This document shows positions 1 through 16,593 of a stretch of 64,000 bases of DNA, one piece after another. Numbering within the stretch: position 1 is the stretch's first letter; the number at the start of each line of letters is the position of its first letter. Made by a program: the position numbers and the translations under genes. The notes below the pieces were generated by a model. It was not told the origin of the DNA. It was given only the letters and a program-made list of their open reading frames with translations, and searched no databases. Source of the stretch: Lucifuga dentata (taxonomy: Eukaryota; Chordata; Actinopteri; Ophidiiformes; Bythitidae); NCBI GenBank assembly GCA_014773175.1, contig VXCM01000481.1, positions 1 through 64,000 of the forward strand, in the 5' to 3' direction.

Positions 1-121
1 TGTATAGATTACTATCATTTATTTAATAAATATTAATTAACCCCAATCTCAGTTTTTACAGTGTAGCAGATAGTATTTATTGGGCTCAAAAATGATAAAT
101 CACCAGTATGATCCTTTAAGA

Positions 122-190
122 TAGTGATTTTTCAAATTGTGGTATGTGTGTACCACTAGTGTACTTTAAGTGCTGTCTGGTAGTATGATG
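122..190 (+). mobile_element. hAT remnant
   Basis: TAGTGATTTTTCAAATTGTG resembles a worn hAT terminal repeat (CAGTGGTTCTCAAACTGTG). It is followed by GTGTACCACTAGTGTACTTT and CTGTCTGGTAGTA, matching the copy at 59550-59635 in order. The right end is not recognised. Confidence 0.4.
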
Positions 191-1409
191 ACTTTGGAGA
201 TTTCTACAGAGAATCAGAACAATTGTAATTTATGTGTAACAGGTATAATATCAAGAACCCAAAAGCAGACACCACAAAGAAAAGCTTGGTATGAACAATT
301 TGTATTTAATACACTAAGTGAGAAACAGAAAAAACCAAGCAAAAACTAATACAGGCAAGCCAGACTAGAGAACTAATAACGATACAAAGAATGACACGCC
401 CAGTCCGGAATTAACATAAATCAGCGTCTGACGTCATACAGATAAACATAAAACGATGCCTATGAATGAATGGCACACAAACATCAAACAATAAGGAAAA
501 ACAAACAACAAAAGGCGAAACCTACACGAGGTTTGATTAAAGGGNCAAACATCAAACAATAAGGAAAAACAAACAACAAAAGGCGAAACCTACACGAGGT
601 TTGATTAAAGGGGAAAAAAAACTAGCAAGTCGAATAATTTTCGAGGGAGAGTTTCAACCAACATCAGAGAAAAAAAAGGTACAAACAAAAAACTGATTCA
701 CAGGGAAATATTGAGCAGAAAGACCAGCAAACAAACCAGACAGGTGGCGAAATGATGGAGACGCTCGGAGTACAGAGAGGCACTGGAGAGCTGATCGGTG
801 TCGGAATGACAATCAGGCACTGAACACCGGACAAACTGCCACTAAAATAGTGGAGCGCTAAATGACAGGATTAGCTACAGCTGAGAACTAACAACTCAGG
901 AAGGGAGGGGGGAAAAGCGAACAGGAGCATCCACGAGGGAGAGAGCCTCAAGATCATAACAGAGCAGCTCTCGTGACTTTATGGAAATTCTGTTATTGTG
1001 GCAAATATTTAATTAAGAAACGGTTTATCAAGTTTAATTATTGTTTTCTTTTAATTAAGAATTTTATGTTGAATATATCCCAACTTGGCTCTTGTGCACC
1101 TTATCTTCCAATCCTTACGTATGTCAGTAATATTTTGAGCTCAACTGATTTTTCTTCGAGTTGGTATCTTGTTGGTGATAACTGTAAAATATTAAATTAA
1201 GCTTACAATCTGGTACATTTTTGTAGTTTTCAACTGAATCAAAGAGCAAAGAAAGATAGCCACAGAGCTGTAGTAAACTATAAAAGTTAGTTAATTTTTA
1301 TTGGATTGAATTAATTTGAATAGCTCAGCAACACAATAATGTGGCAAAAAATGTAGTTATCATTTAAGGATAGTGGTATGATGCACAATATGCCTTATTT
1401 GTGCGTGTG

Positions 1410-1410
<1 letters not shown>
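191..1410. other. Unassigned, possibly retroelement-derived DNA
   Basis: Stretches such as GGATTAGCTACAGCTGAGAA and the purine-rich CGAGGGAGAGAG look like parts of fish LTR or other dispersed repeats, but no protein or terminal repeats are visible. A false duplication surrounds the N at 545. No gene was recognised. Confidence 0.25.
478..612. other. Assembly false duplication at N 545
   Basis: Bases 478-544 are repeated exactly as 546-612, with a single N between. Confidence 0.9.
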
Positions 1411-1411
<1 letters not shown>

Positions 1412-1468
<57 letters not shown>

Positions 1469-1472
1469 NGAG
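1412..1472 (+). repeat. (GA)n microsatellite
   Basis: About 30 GA units, interrupted by an N at 1469 that marks an unresolved contig join. Confidence 0.95.
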
Positions 1473-1959
1473 AGCACTGACGAACCACTCGGGAGCCGCG
1501 ACTGCGTTTTGGCTTTTTTATGCCCTGAGTTTAACCTTCAAGGTTAAAATTTACTGCCTGATTATGTACAGTTCACTGTCCCAGCTTTACCAGTCAACTG
1601 CTTATGTTTATATTTATGTCAGGTATAGTTAAAATTTAGGGCTGTGGGTGGAGTTTCGTTCTGACGGGATTGAAGCCTGTCTGAAAGGCAAATATCAGGG
1701 ACAAGTTAAGGAGTGTTCTCGGCCCCGCAGGATTATTACAGAAATAGACGTGCTAGAACGGCAAAACTGTTCTATGAGTACAAGAAAGCAGGTGACCCCG
1801 GCTGGTAAAATATCACTTTTTGTACATTAGACCTATGCAATATCATTACCTTATTATTGTTGCTATCTTCATGGCTGCGCTCCAATTTGATGAGCCACAC
1901 TTTTGACTGACCTAATTGTGAGTTAGCTAGCATTGCAATGAGGCTGTCGTTAAAGTGTT

Positions 1960-1960
<1 letters not shown>

Positions 1961-2013
<53 letters not shown>

Positions 2014-2027
2014 CATTTGTTTATAGN

Positions 2028-2080
<53 letters not shown>
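1961..2080 (+). repeat. (GATA)n microsatellite
   Basis: Two GATA runs are separated by TCATTTGTTTATAG and an N (2027). The flank TCATTTGTTTATAG follows both runs, so the second run is probably an assembly copy of the first and the true length is unknown. Confidence 0.95.
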
Positions 2081-2081
<1 letters not shown>

Positions 2082-2157
2082 CATTTGTTTATAGCAAAAT
2101 TTAAGTTTTGTTTTGTTTTTTCTTTCTATCGGGTTTATTTCTACGTGTAGCTGCTGG

Positions 2158-2171
2158 GTTGCCATGGTGAA
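2158..2171. promoter_or_regulatory. RFX X-box-like motif upstream of enkd1
   Basis: GTTGCCATGGTGAA matches the palindromic X-box (GTTRCCATGGYAAC) at nearly every position. It lies about 70 bases before the inferred end of the untranslated first exon of enkd1 and about 850 bases before the ATG. RFX factors drive ciliary genes through such boxes, which fits enkd1. The transcription start is not known, so the assignment is inference. Confidence 0.5.
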
Positions 2172-3023
2172 GAACAACGACAGCAGCCTCATCAGTCTAC
2201 GTGACAAAATCGCCTGCTGATAAACAAGCCGAATTTAAAATATGTAAGTTCATTACTTATTATCACAAGCTTATCAAATTGCAGCTTTTTGTCTGAAATA
2301 CGTTAATAGTTTCGTCGGGTGAATTGCTACATGCCTGGTGTTTTAGAGCAGTTAAAGGAAGAATAAAGAATCACGTCGAAATGAGCCAGCGTGAACTAGC
2401 CAATGACATGATAATCAACAATACTAGCTGGTTAGGCAGCGCATTAGCTGCCTGTTAGCAACGTGGATAAACAAGTTTACCATATTCTCAGAACTGATAG
2501 ACTGAATTTCTGTCACATATCTTTTCACAATCACAGGAGCTTAACATTACAAGACAAGTTAAATATTATAATAATTATAATTGTAAATATTAAACATAAA
2601 CTTGATTTACCATCTGCACACATGTAGTCAGTTTGTAAAGTCTGGTTTGTTTTCTGATGCTCTGTAAAACCCTTTTGTCGATTCTAGTACATAATAACTT
2701 TGTTTTTTTTTTTAAATCCCACCTATTTGATGGAGTTTTTAATTGATTATTTTTTTAATCTTATTAGGAACGTTGAAGGGGTGTTAGAAAATATTCATGT
2801 TACAAGGAACCAATAGCAGCCAAAAAAGAACAAAGATCTCAGTTGAAAGAAAAAAGAAAAAAGAAAAACATTTTACACAGTTTATTTTCCCATTCCAGTT
2901 CAGCCTCTTCACCTTTCAGTGATCACCTCCCCTGTTTGCATGTCCAAAATCTGTCCTACCTTAAGTCAGTGTGGTAATGTGTCCCCTCTTATTGCACTCC
3001 AAGCCATCATTTTATAGCTTCTG

Positions 3024-5358
3024 ATGTGCGAGGGGCCTTCATCTATATCTGGGCCAATCCCCCCAGATCCTTCTCTTTTCCCAGAGTACTACAGACGACC
3101 TGCTTCAGGTGAGATACAGCCACAGAGCTACAGCGCTACAATCCTCCCAAAAACAGAATCTACATTGTGATTTCATTGGATAGTTAAAGTCAGTATCTTT
3201 AAATTAAGACAGTTGTCATTCTTAGCTAGATCAGCACAACACAAGATGAACTTATAAACAGGTGGCATTTTTGGAGATGTTCCACTTCCACTGACAATGA
3301 ATTAAAGGCTGAATTTGTGAGCTCAAGTAATTTTTAAAATAGTGCATCCAAATGTTTATTATTTAAATGTAGTTAAATGTGGGTCTTATAGCTGTGATTC
3401 ATAAAATTGAATTAAAAATAAAATTAATTTAAAAATTTTAAAATTCAGTAAATTCATGAACACTTTTATAAATGAAGCAACAAATCAATTACATATAAGA
3501 AACTGCTTTTAAAATTACATTTTCTGTATGTGTTTGAAGCCTTACAAACTTTTTGTTCAATTAATTAAAAAATCATCTACAAGTAATATTTGGCAGTCTT
3601 GTTGTCTTCCAGCTCGTGGCCGTTTAGAGGGAAACTGTGATGGGACTTTGGCCCTGCTCTCAGGGCCACTTGCCCCAGATCCTGCATTGTATCCTGGATA
3701 CTACAGTGCTCGTACCCCTCCCCATCCTCCCCGCATTGGCCCCAATGCTACCCATATCCTGGAACTAGGACAGAGAGGGGTGTTGGGGGCACTGCTTAAA
3801 TTAGATGCTGTGCCTATCACCCCTTCCACCCCTAAGAAAAGTAAGTGTCATTGATTTGTCGGTGCTGACCCCTTGATTTGGCTAAATTAAATTAGGCAAT
3901 TCTGTTTTGCTGTGAATGATGATATCAGTGTGTCTTCTTTATTTTCCATTTCAAGTTTATCAGCGGGTATTTATTTTTTATATTGTGAAATGACAAATAT
4001 GAAGAATATACATTAACTGCATTTGAGTGAAGTGTGTTGATCAATCACTGACATTTTGCTGATACAGTCATTGGGCAAGTAAGAAAATGTGAGTGAGCAT
4101 CAGCAACAGTGAAATCAATCCTTTTGTATCCCTCAGAACAGCTGGTGCACGACTTTGGTAAAGAAAACATTCGTCGACTCAGGGAAATCCAGAGACGCTG
4201 TAAAGAGCAGGAGGCACAGAAAGCATCCACCCGTCCTGTTCCAGTTAAAGCTCTCTGGACATCCCCCAAATACCAGGCTATTCCATCCAAGGTGGTGGTC
4301 CAGCTGCAGGTGAGGAGTGTGTGGGTGTGAGGTGCAGGAGCTTTATATATAGTATATCTCCTCAGGTTTACTCCTAATCCAGTATTTTTTCCTTCACCCA
4401 GGACAGTACCCCAGCTGTTAAACCACAATGTCAAAACTTCCTGAAGGGTCACTCTAACTATGGGTCTGCCAACCCACCAAGGCCACAGTGCAAGCCTTCT
4501 CCTTCAGCTGCACAGCGTCCAGCCTCCTGCAACTCTATACGTGACCACAATCTCCAAGTGAGAATAGTCAATAAAAGCCTGTTCAATAATTGACACACAC
4601 TCACACACTCACATAAAGACACAAAATGTAGACTATTAATTTAACCACATTTTTTCTAACAGGGAAGTATAAAAAATGCTATAAAAGAAGAGAGCTCACA
4701 AGTCTGTCTTTGGCTTAAGATGTTTTAGCATATACTTTACCATATGTTTTGATCTTATTGTAGCCTAGAGAAGACATGCTAAAATTGTATTTATTATATT
4801 TTAGCATGTCAATTTGCCTGGGAAAGATCCTTGATTTGATAAAATATTTCAGAATAAAAGACAGAAGGCATTTGCAGCGCTGCTCTTCATTAACTAATAT
4901 CCGTTCATCACACTGTCTGGCTCAACGCCAGTTGGATATTCCTTATTAATTTTAAAAAGTGGTTTAATGCACTTTGAGTTACTTTAATGCATGCACCTCT
5001 TTCATTTAGATGTACATCTACAATATTTGCTATTTGCTGTAATTCCATACATTTGTATGTGTGGGTACAGTTGCAGGTTGAAGGCCAGAGCATAGACTTC
5101 ATAAAGTATAATGCAAAGGCTGCTGGAAAGACTGTGCTCCGTCGGTCTCAGTCACTGACAAACCTCAAAGACAAACCTGTGCCCAGTGCAGTCAAGGGAC
5201 AGGTGCCTCAATAGTGAGTATTCTTAGACTAGCTTACCTTAATAATAGTCAGTTGACAAATAAAATAAAAGAAGCCAATTGGTAAGAAGACATTATTATT
5301 TACTACAAGATGATTTTGACAGGATGATTTATTCTTAATCTCTTTGCTACTATTTTCT

Positions 5359-5414
<56 letters not shown>

Positions 5415-5846
5415 ACACTTAAAAAAAAACACAGTCTCGCTGAAAGAAAGGAGCAGTGGCGTAAAGAGGAGGAACAGAGGAGGAGGAATGCACCAGATCC
5501 AACCATCCCAGTTGGTCACACCCTGATGCCAGAGAAGAAGAGACAGGAGACACTGGAATCCCTCAAAGAGAGTATGCCTCTATTGCTCTTTATTGCTGCC
5601 TTTATGTTCATAATTATGGTCAAAGCAGTAGATGTACAATGATCAATTTTCCTCTTTGATTCTGTTTTCACTCATTTTTCCTCAGCTCACCGCTCCCTCG
5701 TGATTGAACTACTGTCACTTCCAGTCAGAGCTGATAATCTGAGCGTTCGTACACGACGGGCTGAGCTTGATTGCAGGCTTTCTGAAATTGAGGAGGCCAT
5801 TAAAATCTTCTCGAGGGACAAAGTATATATCAGAACAGATTCCTAA
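3024..5846 (+). CDS. enkd1: Enkurin domain-containing protein 1 (7 coding exons)
   Basis: Coding exons read as 3024-3108, 3613-3840, 4137-4309, 4402-4557, 5077-5213, 5435-5571 and 5686-5846, giving 358 aa with consistent phase; the human protein is 346 aa. The first exon reads MCEGPSSISGPIPPDP, nearly identical to the human N-terminus as I recall it. A basic helical stretch (GKENIRRLREIQRRCKEQE) follows. The C-terminal enkurin domain runs from about VPQYLAERKEQWRKEEEQ to EEAIKIFSRDKVYIRTDS. Known role: a microtubule-binding protein of centrioles, spindle poles and cilia. A likely untranslated first exon ends at a GTAAGT donor (about 2242/2243), and the acceptor is at 3016-3017, six bases before the ATG. 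The start of exon 5 is ambiguous (5071 or 5077, both in frame). Identification is by motif and exon pattern, not by a database search. Confidence 0.93.
5361..5410 (+). repeat. (TC)n microsatellite in enkd1 intron 5
   Basis: About 25 TC units end 24 bases before the exon 6 acceptor and extend its polypyrimidine tract. Confidence 0.95.
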
Positions 5847-6721
5847 CAAGAAGAGGAGGTGGTCCTGTAAACAATATGCTGAATCAAGATTTCTTTTATT
5901 TTGTAGTTTTATGTAACCTAATCTTGAAGCATGTAACAAATACCGTATACTTTTAATATTAACAAAACAGTTTCATTTTGTAAATTGAGAAAATCTAGTT
6001 TAGTGATTGTAATATAAGGGCAACTATACAGGTTACCTCAAATGAGGGTTGAAAGAAAAATATGTATTGCTACTAAAAACTACTGTATGCAGTCTTCCTT
6101 TGGAGTAAAAATAGATGTACTGTAAATTACTATTCATCATTTGCTGAGATACAACTTGTTTTATCTTTATCTAAAAATGGTTTTCAGCTGTCAATCTTTA
6201 ATAATGATGATGACTTTGTTTTTAAGATCATCTGTCTCTTGATATATATATATTCAATTTGATAATACTAAAAAAATTAACTATATGACAGTGTCAAGAA
6301 GAATCTGACATCTGTATTTAATTTTTTTAAATTTCTATTTTTCAAGCCAAATATTATCTAACTTATGCATCCAGTCAATATATTACCAAACCAAAACAGT
6401 TACCAAAACATTTTGGGATGAAAAATCTCTTCCAAAAATTATCTGAAAAAAGATTAAATAAATTTTTAAAGTATACTATATTTATATATTAATAAGACAA
6501 TTAAAAAAAAAAACCCATTGAAAGTACAACTGAACAGAGATTAAAAAGAAGGCACAATACAGTGAAAAAAAATCAATATTAAGCAAGAAAAGGCATATAC
6601 ATCTATTCAGATTTAGAGGAAAAGAAACTGAGTATCCAATTGTGGTAACGCTGGTGATTAATTAAAAGATATACATAATTTTGCTAAGACAATCTTTATA
6701 GGGGATAGTTAAAGGAGAAAA

Positions 6722-6854
6722 TAGGATTTTTTTTTTTTTAACATATCGGGTCAAAAGCCAAAGAAACTGGAAAACATCACGTATGACNTAGGATTTTTTT
6801 TTTTTTAACATATCGGGTCAAAAGCCAAAGAAACTGGAAAACATCACGTATGAC
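6722..6854. other. Assembly false duplication at N 6788
   Basis: Bases 6722-6787 are repeated exactly as 6789-6854, in the polb promoter region. Confidence 0.9.
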
Positions 6855-6873
6855 GTAACACAAGCCCCGCCCC
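6851..6873. promoter_or_regulatory. polb promoter: CRE/ATF-like site and GC box
   Basis: TGACGTAA (6851-6858) is followed six bases later by a CCCCGCCCC GC box, about 140 bases before the polb ATG. The human POLB promoter is known to depend on an ATF/CREB palindrome and Sp1 GC boxes, so the arrangement looks conserved. A false duplication (N at 6788) overlaps the CRE-like site, so upstream spacing in this assembly is wrong. Confidence 0.6.
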
Positions 6874-7010
6874 CAGAGTGGTCATTGTTTAGTTTTGTGC
6901 TAACGTGCAAGACTGCGGCTAAGCCTAAAAAGACGACTCAATTTGTGGATATGCAAGTGTAAGACTGTTTCAGTTTCCTGTGGACAATCGAGAATTTTGA
7001 CAGATCAGCG

Positions 7011-11537
<4,527 letters not shown>

Positions 11538-14500
11538 ACAGACCCTTTGCAATTTCACATTTATTTGAAGCTACAATGTAACTGCAAAAAAAAAAAAAAA
11601 AANAAAAAAAAAAAAAAAAACAATCTGAAACATGTTGACAAATGTGTGTGTTGGTGTGTCACTGTTTCCATGGTATCACAGTAATTTACCATGAGACGGT
11701 CTTCTTGAAAAAGACAAGAAGGATTTTTATTTTTATTAATTCTGGATTTTTTTTTCTGCAAGTGAAATTATTTAAAGGAAACCATCAGTGGAACTTTAAT
11801 CTGTCTGCATACATGCAGTGCACATCAAAACTTTCATTGTGGTTTTACATCAGGTTCAGTTCTCCATGGTCATGTTTATGTGCAAAAGCTTTGAGGTTCC
11901 ATTTTTTGTCAGTATTGCATAAGAAGTATTTGTAACTTTGCAAAGGAAATTTTAAAAGCATGTTCAACAAGTCCTTATATTCATCACATTGTATTGAATC
12001 GATTTTTAACTGATATACCAAACGGGTTGTAGCTTGACATTACTACAGACTAGCTTCTGTTACAGTTATTGCCAAATATTTTGCTATTTCTTTCTTTATC
12101 TTGACAATTACAGTTGGTAATGTTAAAAACAAACAATTGTTGGCAAGATTGTGCTAATTAAAATGTAGTTGTGTTATACATGCAGGGAACAAAGCTGCAT
12201 GAGAGAACCGTTTTTCTTCGCTGCTGTATCTAAGTAAGTTTTTATTTCATTTGTTGTGTGAAATTTAGAGGATACATCTCAGAATTAATTATTTGTAGAC
12301 AGGGAGAGTAAAAATAAGAAATGAAATACAGACAACATTATGTCCATGGATGGAATTAATGCTTTGTGTTACAGAGTCATCAGTTACAGACTATATCCAC
12401 TAATTTTTTTTTGGGGGGGGGATGCCATAGAGTTTTGGAAACAGAAATTACGGAATACATTCGTTTGAAGAAAAATTTTAAATTGAAGCCTGAACCTCAT
12501 TTATGAAATGATGTTTAAGGGGCAATGTTATTTTCTTCAAACATAGTGTTATTTGTTAATATGATAAATTAGAGGAACTGATTTTTATCGTATTTAGTGG
12601 TCTGATAATATGTGTGTGTGAGGTCCAGAAGTTGTAGCTTCAGTTTTACAGGGGAATTCTGAAAAGCAGGATTATAAAGTTCAAGTTACTGAAAGAAAAA
12701 CTACAGAACATAGTGATACCCACAAGAATCTGTAAAACAAAACTTGAATATTAGGTTTACAAAAAAGGTAGCATTGTTCTATGAGTGATTGCTAATAAAC
12801 ATTTTTAGAAGATGTTTTTGTAAAAACACTGCTTTTCTGGGTTGTTTACAGGTAATACCCCTGTGTGGTCCACTAGCAAATCACAGGGGCCTTTGGTGAT
12901 GTTTGCGGAGACTGTTAAAATTTGCTGTGGGTTTGCTTAGTCTGTTAACATCTATGGAATTAAAATAATAAAGGTTAATTTTGTTCCACTTGCAGTTTGA
13001 GTGAAATAAAAGACTTAAAAATGCATTCTGAAGTATGTGAACTTCTGTAAAATTTTGTTTTTAGACTCCTAAGAATTGTCTTTATTGCAGTGTTAATACA
13101 TAAATAACCCATTTTCTTAAAATGTGCTGCTACATTGGCTATGTTTGAAAAAACAAACAAACTGATAAGGTACATGTGTATCAACACACGAGAATGGCGA
13201 CGCACAGAAAAGCGGGCCAAGCATGTGGAGAACAATAAAGGTCTTTGGTTTTCTGTGAATGCTGGCAGTAAATGTCTCTTGTTTAGTTACATGAGAGACT
13301 GAAATCAGCATTACTGCTAATACGTTTAAGTGTAATTTGTATGTGGGTATTTTATTTACCATGGTTGTTATGCTAGCTGTTACCATTAGGACAAATAGCA
13401 GACTAATGGTAAATTCTGCACTTATATGAAATTATGTGTAGACGGAATAGAATGGGACCTCAAAGCTCTGATTTAACCTGAAAATTATTCATTCCGCGGC
13501 ACAGAGAGAGATTTAGACAAATTTGCCATGACATTAGTCCCGTCGGTGAGGTAGATACAAATACAAGGGATTACGAACACGTTATTTACAACGGTTGTCA
13601 CAGTAACCGTCATGTAGCCGCAAAGCACACTGGGTTGAAATAGAATGCAAGCAGAAACACCAGAAAGATGATCTATAATAAACCAATAGTAGCGTGCTAT
13701 GCGTTTGGGCCAGCCTATAGGAGCACAGCAGTGCAGCATTTTGTCGCCGCTACACACCCACATTAGTTTTGTGTCAACCACTTCGCGGGAGTTGTTGCTG
13801 CAGATATTCGTCGCTGTGAAACAAGACAGTCTGAGGAAAAATAGTAAGTATTTTAGTATTTATAGTGGTAATTTATTACTGGAATGTGAATCTTTTAAAC
13901 ACGATCGAAACGACACAGGTATGCTTGCACAGAATGAATGAGCCCGCTAGCTATTATCGTCTCAAACAACATTGGTTTACCCATTCATTACTGAATATGA
14001 ATGCAACGTACGTACTCAAATAAGCCTTGCGTATGATAACCTAAAGACGCCGACTAAACATTGTGTCAGCTGGGAAACGTTGCACGAAGTGGTTTCTTTT
14101 TGGTATTCTGCACACTAAAGCAAATAAGGCGAATGTTTTCCATGTTTTCCCTCGTTATCGAACATAAGATACTCGCTGAAATTTAGGAGTGCTTTTGGAA
14201 TTGTTTCATTTTACATGATCAAATTTCATATCAATCTTACAAAAATTTCCGTGAAATTTTAGTCTCATCTGAAATGTCTTGCGTATCCATAGAAACTACG
14301 CAGAGCGCGCATCCAGCCACGAGGCCTCCTGGAAGTTGTTATGCAACGCAACAAGAAAATGATAGTTCTAATGTTGTGTCAGTTATTATGTAACTATGTC
14401 TCTAGATAAATTTTCCTCTACTGGTTGTACGCTCTTGGTACAAGTACAGTCAAAGCTAATTGATGATGGATGGATGCTCAGTCACATTGTGTGCCAACGA

Positions 14501-14552
14501 GCTTGTGTAGTGGAAGCTAAATCCTATGCTATCTTGGCTTCTTAGGGCAACC
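11538..14552. other. polb 3' UTR, intergenic DNA and dynll2 5' region
   Basis: A poly(A) tract with an N (about 11585-11620) follows the polb stop. Candidate polyadenylation signals lie near 12790 (AATAAA after GCT). AT-rich sequence without a recognisable gene fills the rest. A probable untranslated dynll2 exon ends at a GTAAGTA donor (13843/13844), with the acceptor at 14544-14545, seven bases before the dynll2 ATG. No convincing coding exon was seen on either strand. Confidence 0.5.
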
Positions 14553-15784
<1,232 letters not shown>

Positions 15785-16578
15785 GGAGAAATTCTCCCTA
15801 AATATTAGCTGACCATATATATACTGACTGACTGACAAAGGCACTCATCATTCCTGGGCAAGGGCGCTGCCTTTTTCTGTGCTGCTTTATACTTTGTTCT
15901 GTTTTTGGTGGAAAAAACATTGTGGCCATGTGAGAGAAACACGTTTGTCTTATTACGTTAGACATATCTTTTCTTTTTTTGTGTTAAATTAAAGCATAGC
16001 TGTTTAGTTGTATGGTTCTGAAGTCAGTGTGGCTGTCTCATTACTGCACCATTACACACAATTGAATCCAAGTGTTTATAATCTGTCTAAAGATATGTTG
16101 TGCACTGATGTTGAGTATAGAGGGAAGCATACTATTTTCTGATATAGGAAATGCTATAGCCTAAACATCTCAATTATAGTTGTGTAGTTCCAAAATTCCA
16201 CTGCATCACCTAACATTACCCAGGCTTTGAATCTGAGAAATGGATCATTGTTGTACAATAGCAACTACAAGGGCAACAAGTTGAGAGAGGTTTGAATTGG
16301 AGCCTTAACAACAGCCTGCTCTGGTGCTGTATGTGCTCTGGAGCAGCATTAAACCTTTAACATTCCTTATATCTTCAACTTTGTACTCTGGAACAGCTCT
16401 GTCTCCACATCAATCCTTGATGTAACACCACACCATGAAATCTATTTATGTAAGCTTTACAAGTGCTAACATTTTATCCTGCTTGGATGAGCAGCACATT
16501 AGTGATGTGACCGGGATACATGAAGCTGCATCTAAAATTCCACAACAAGACGAGTGTTGGCGTAGGACTGTCGTAGTC
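15785..16578. other. Convergent intergenic space between dynll2 and rpl6
   Basis: It holds the dynll2 3' UTR (ATTAAA near 15988). The two genes are transcribed towards each other. No gene or clear repeat is seen in the remainder. Confidence 0.5.
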
Positions 16579-16584
16579 TTTATT
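16579..16584 (-). terminator. rpl6 polyadenylation signal
   Basis: AATAAA on the minus strand begins only nine bases after the TAA stop, which predicts a 3' UTR of a few tens of bases. Confidence 0.8.
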
Positions 16585-16593
16585 ACAACACAT

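Noticed and set aside
1378..1632. ORF with a long Arg-Glu repeat
   Set aside because: It is created by the GA microsatellite and crosses an N; no splice context or conservation is seen.
1961..2080. Possible CRISPR-like direct repeats with spacer
   Set aside because: It is a GATA microsatellite with a duplicated flank across an N, in a vertebrate genome.
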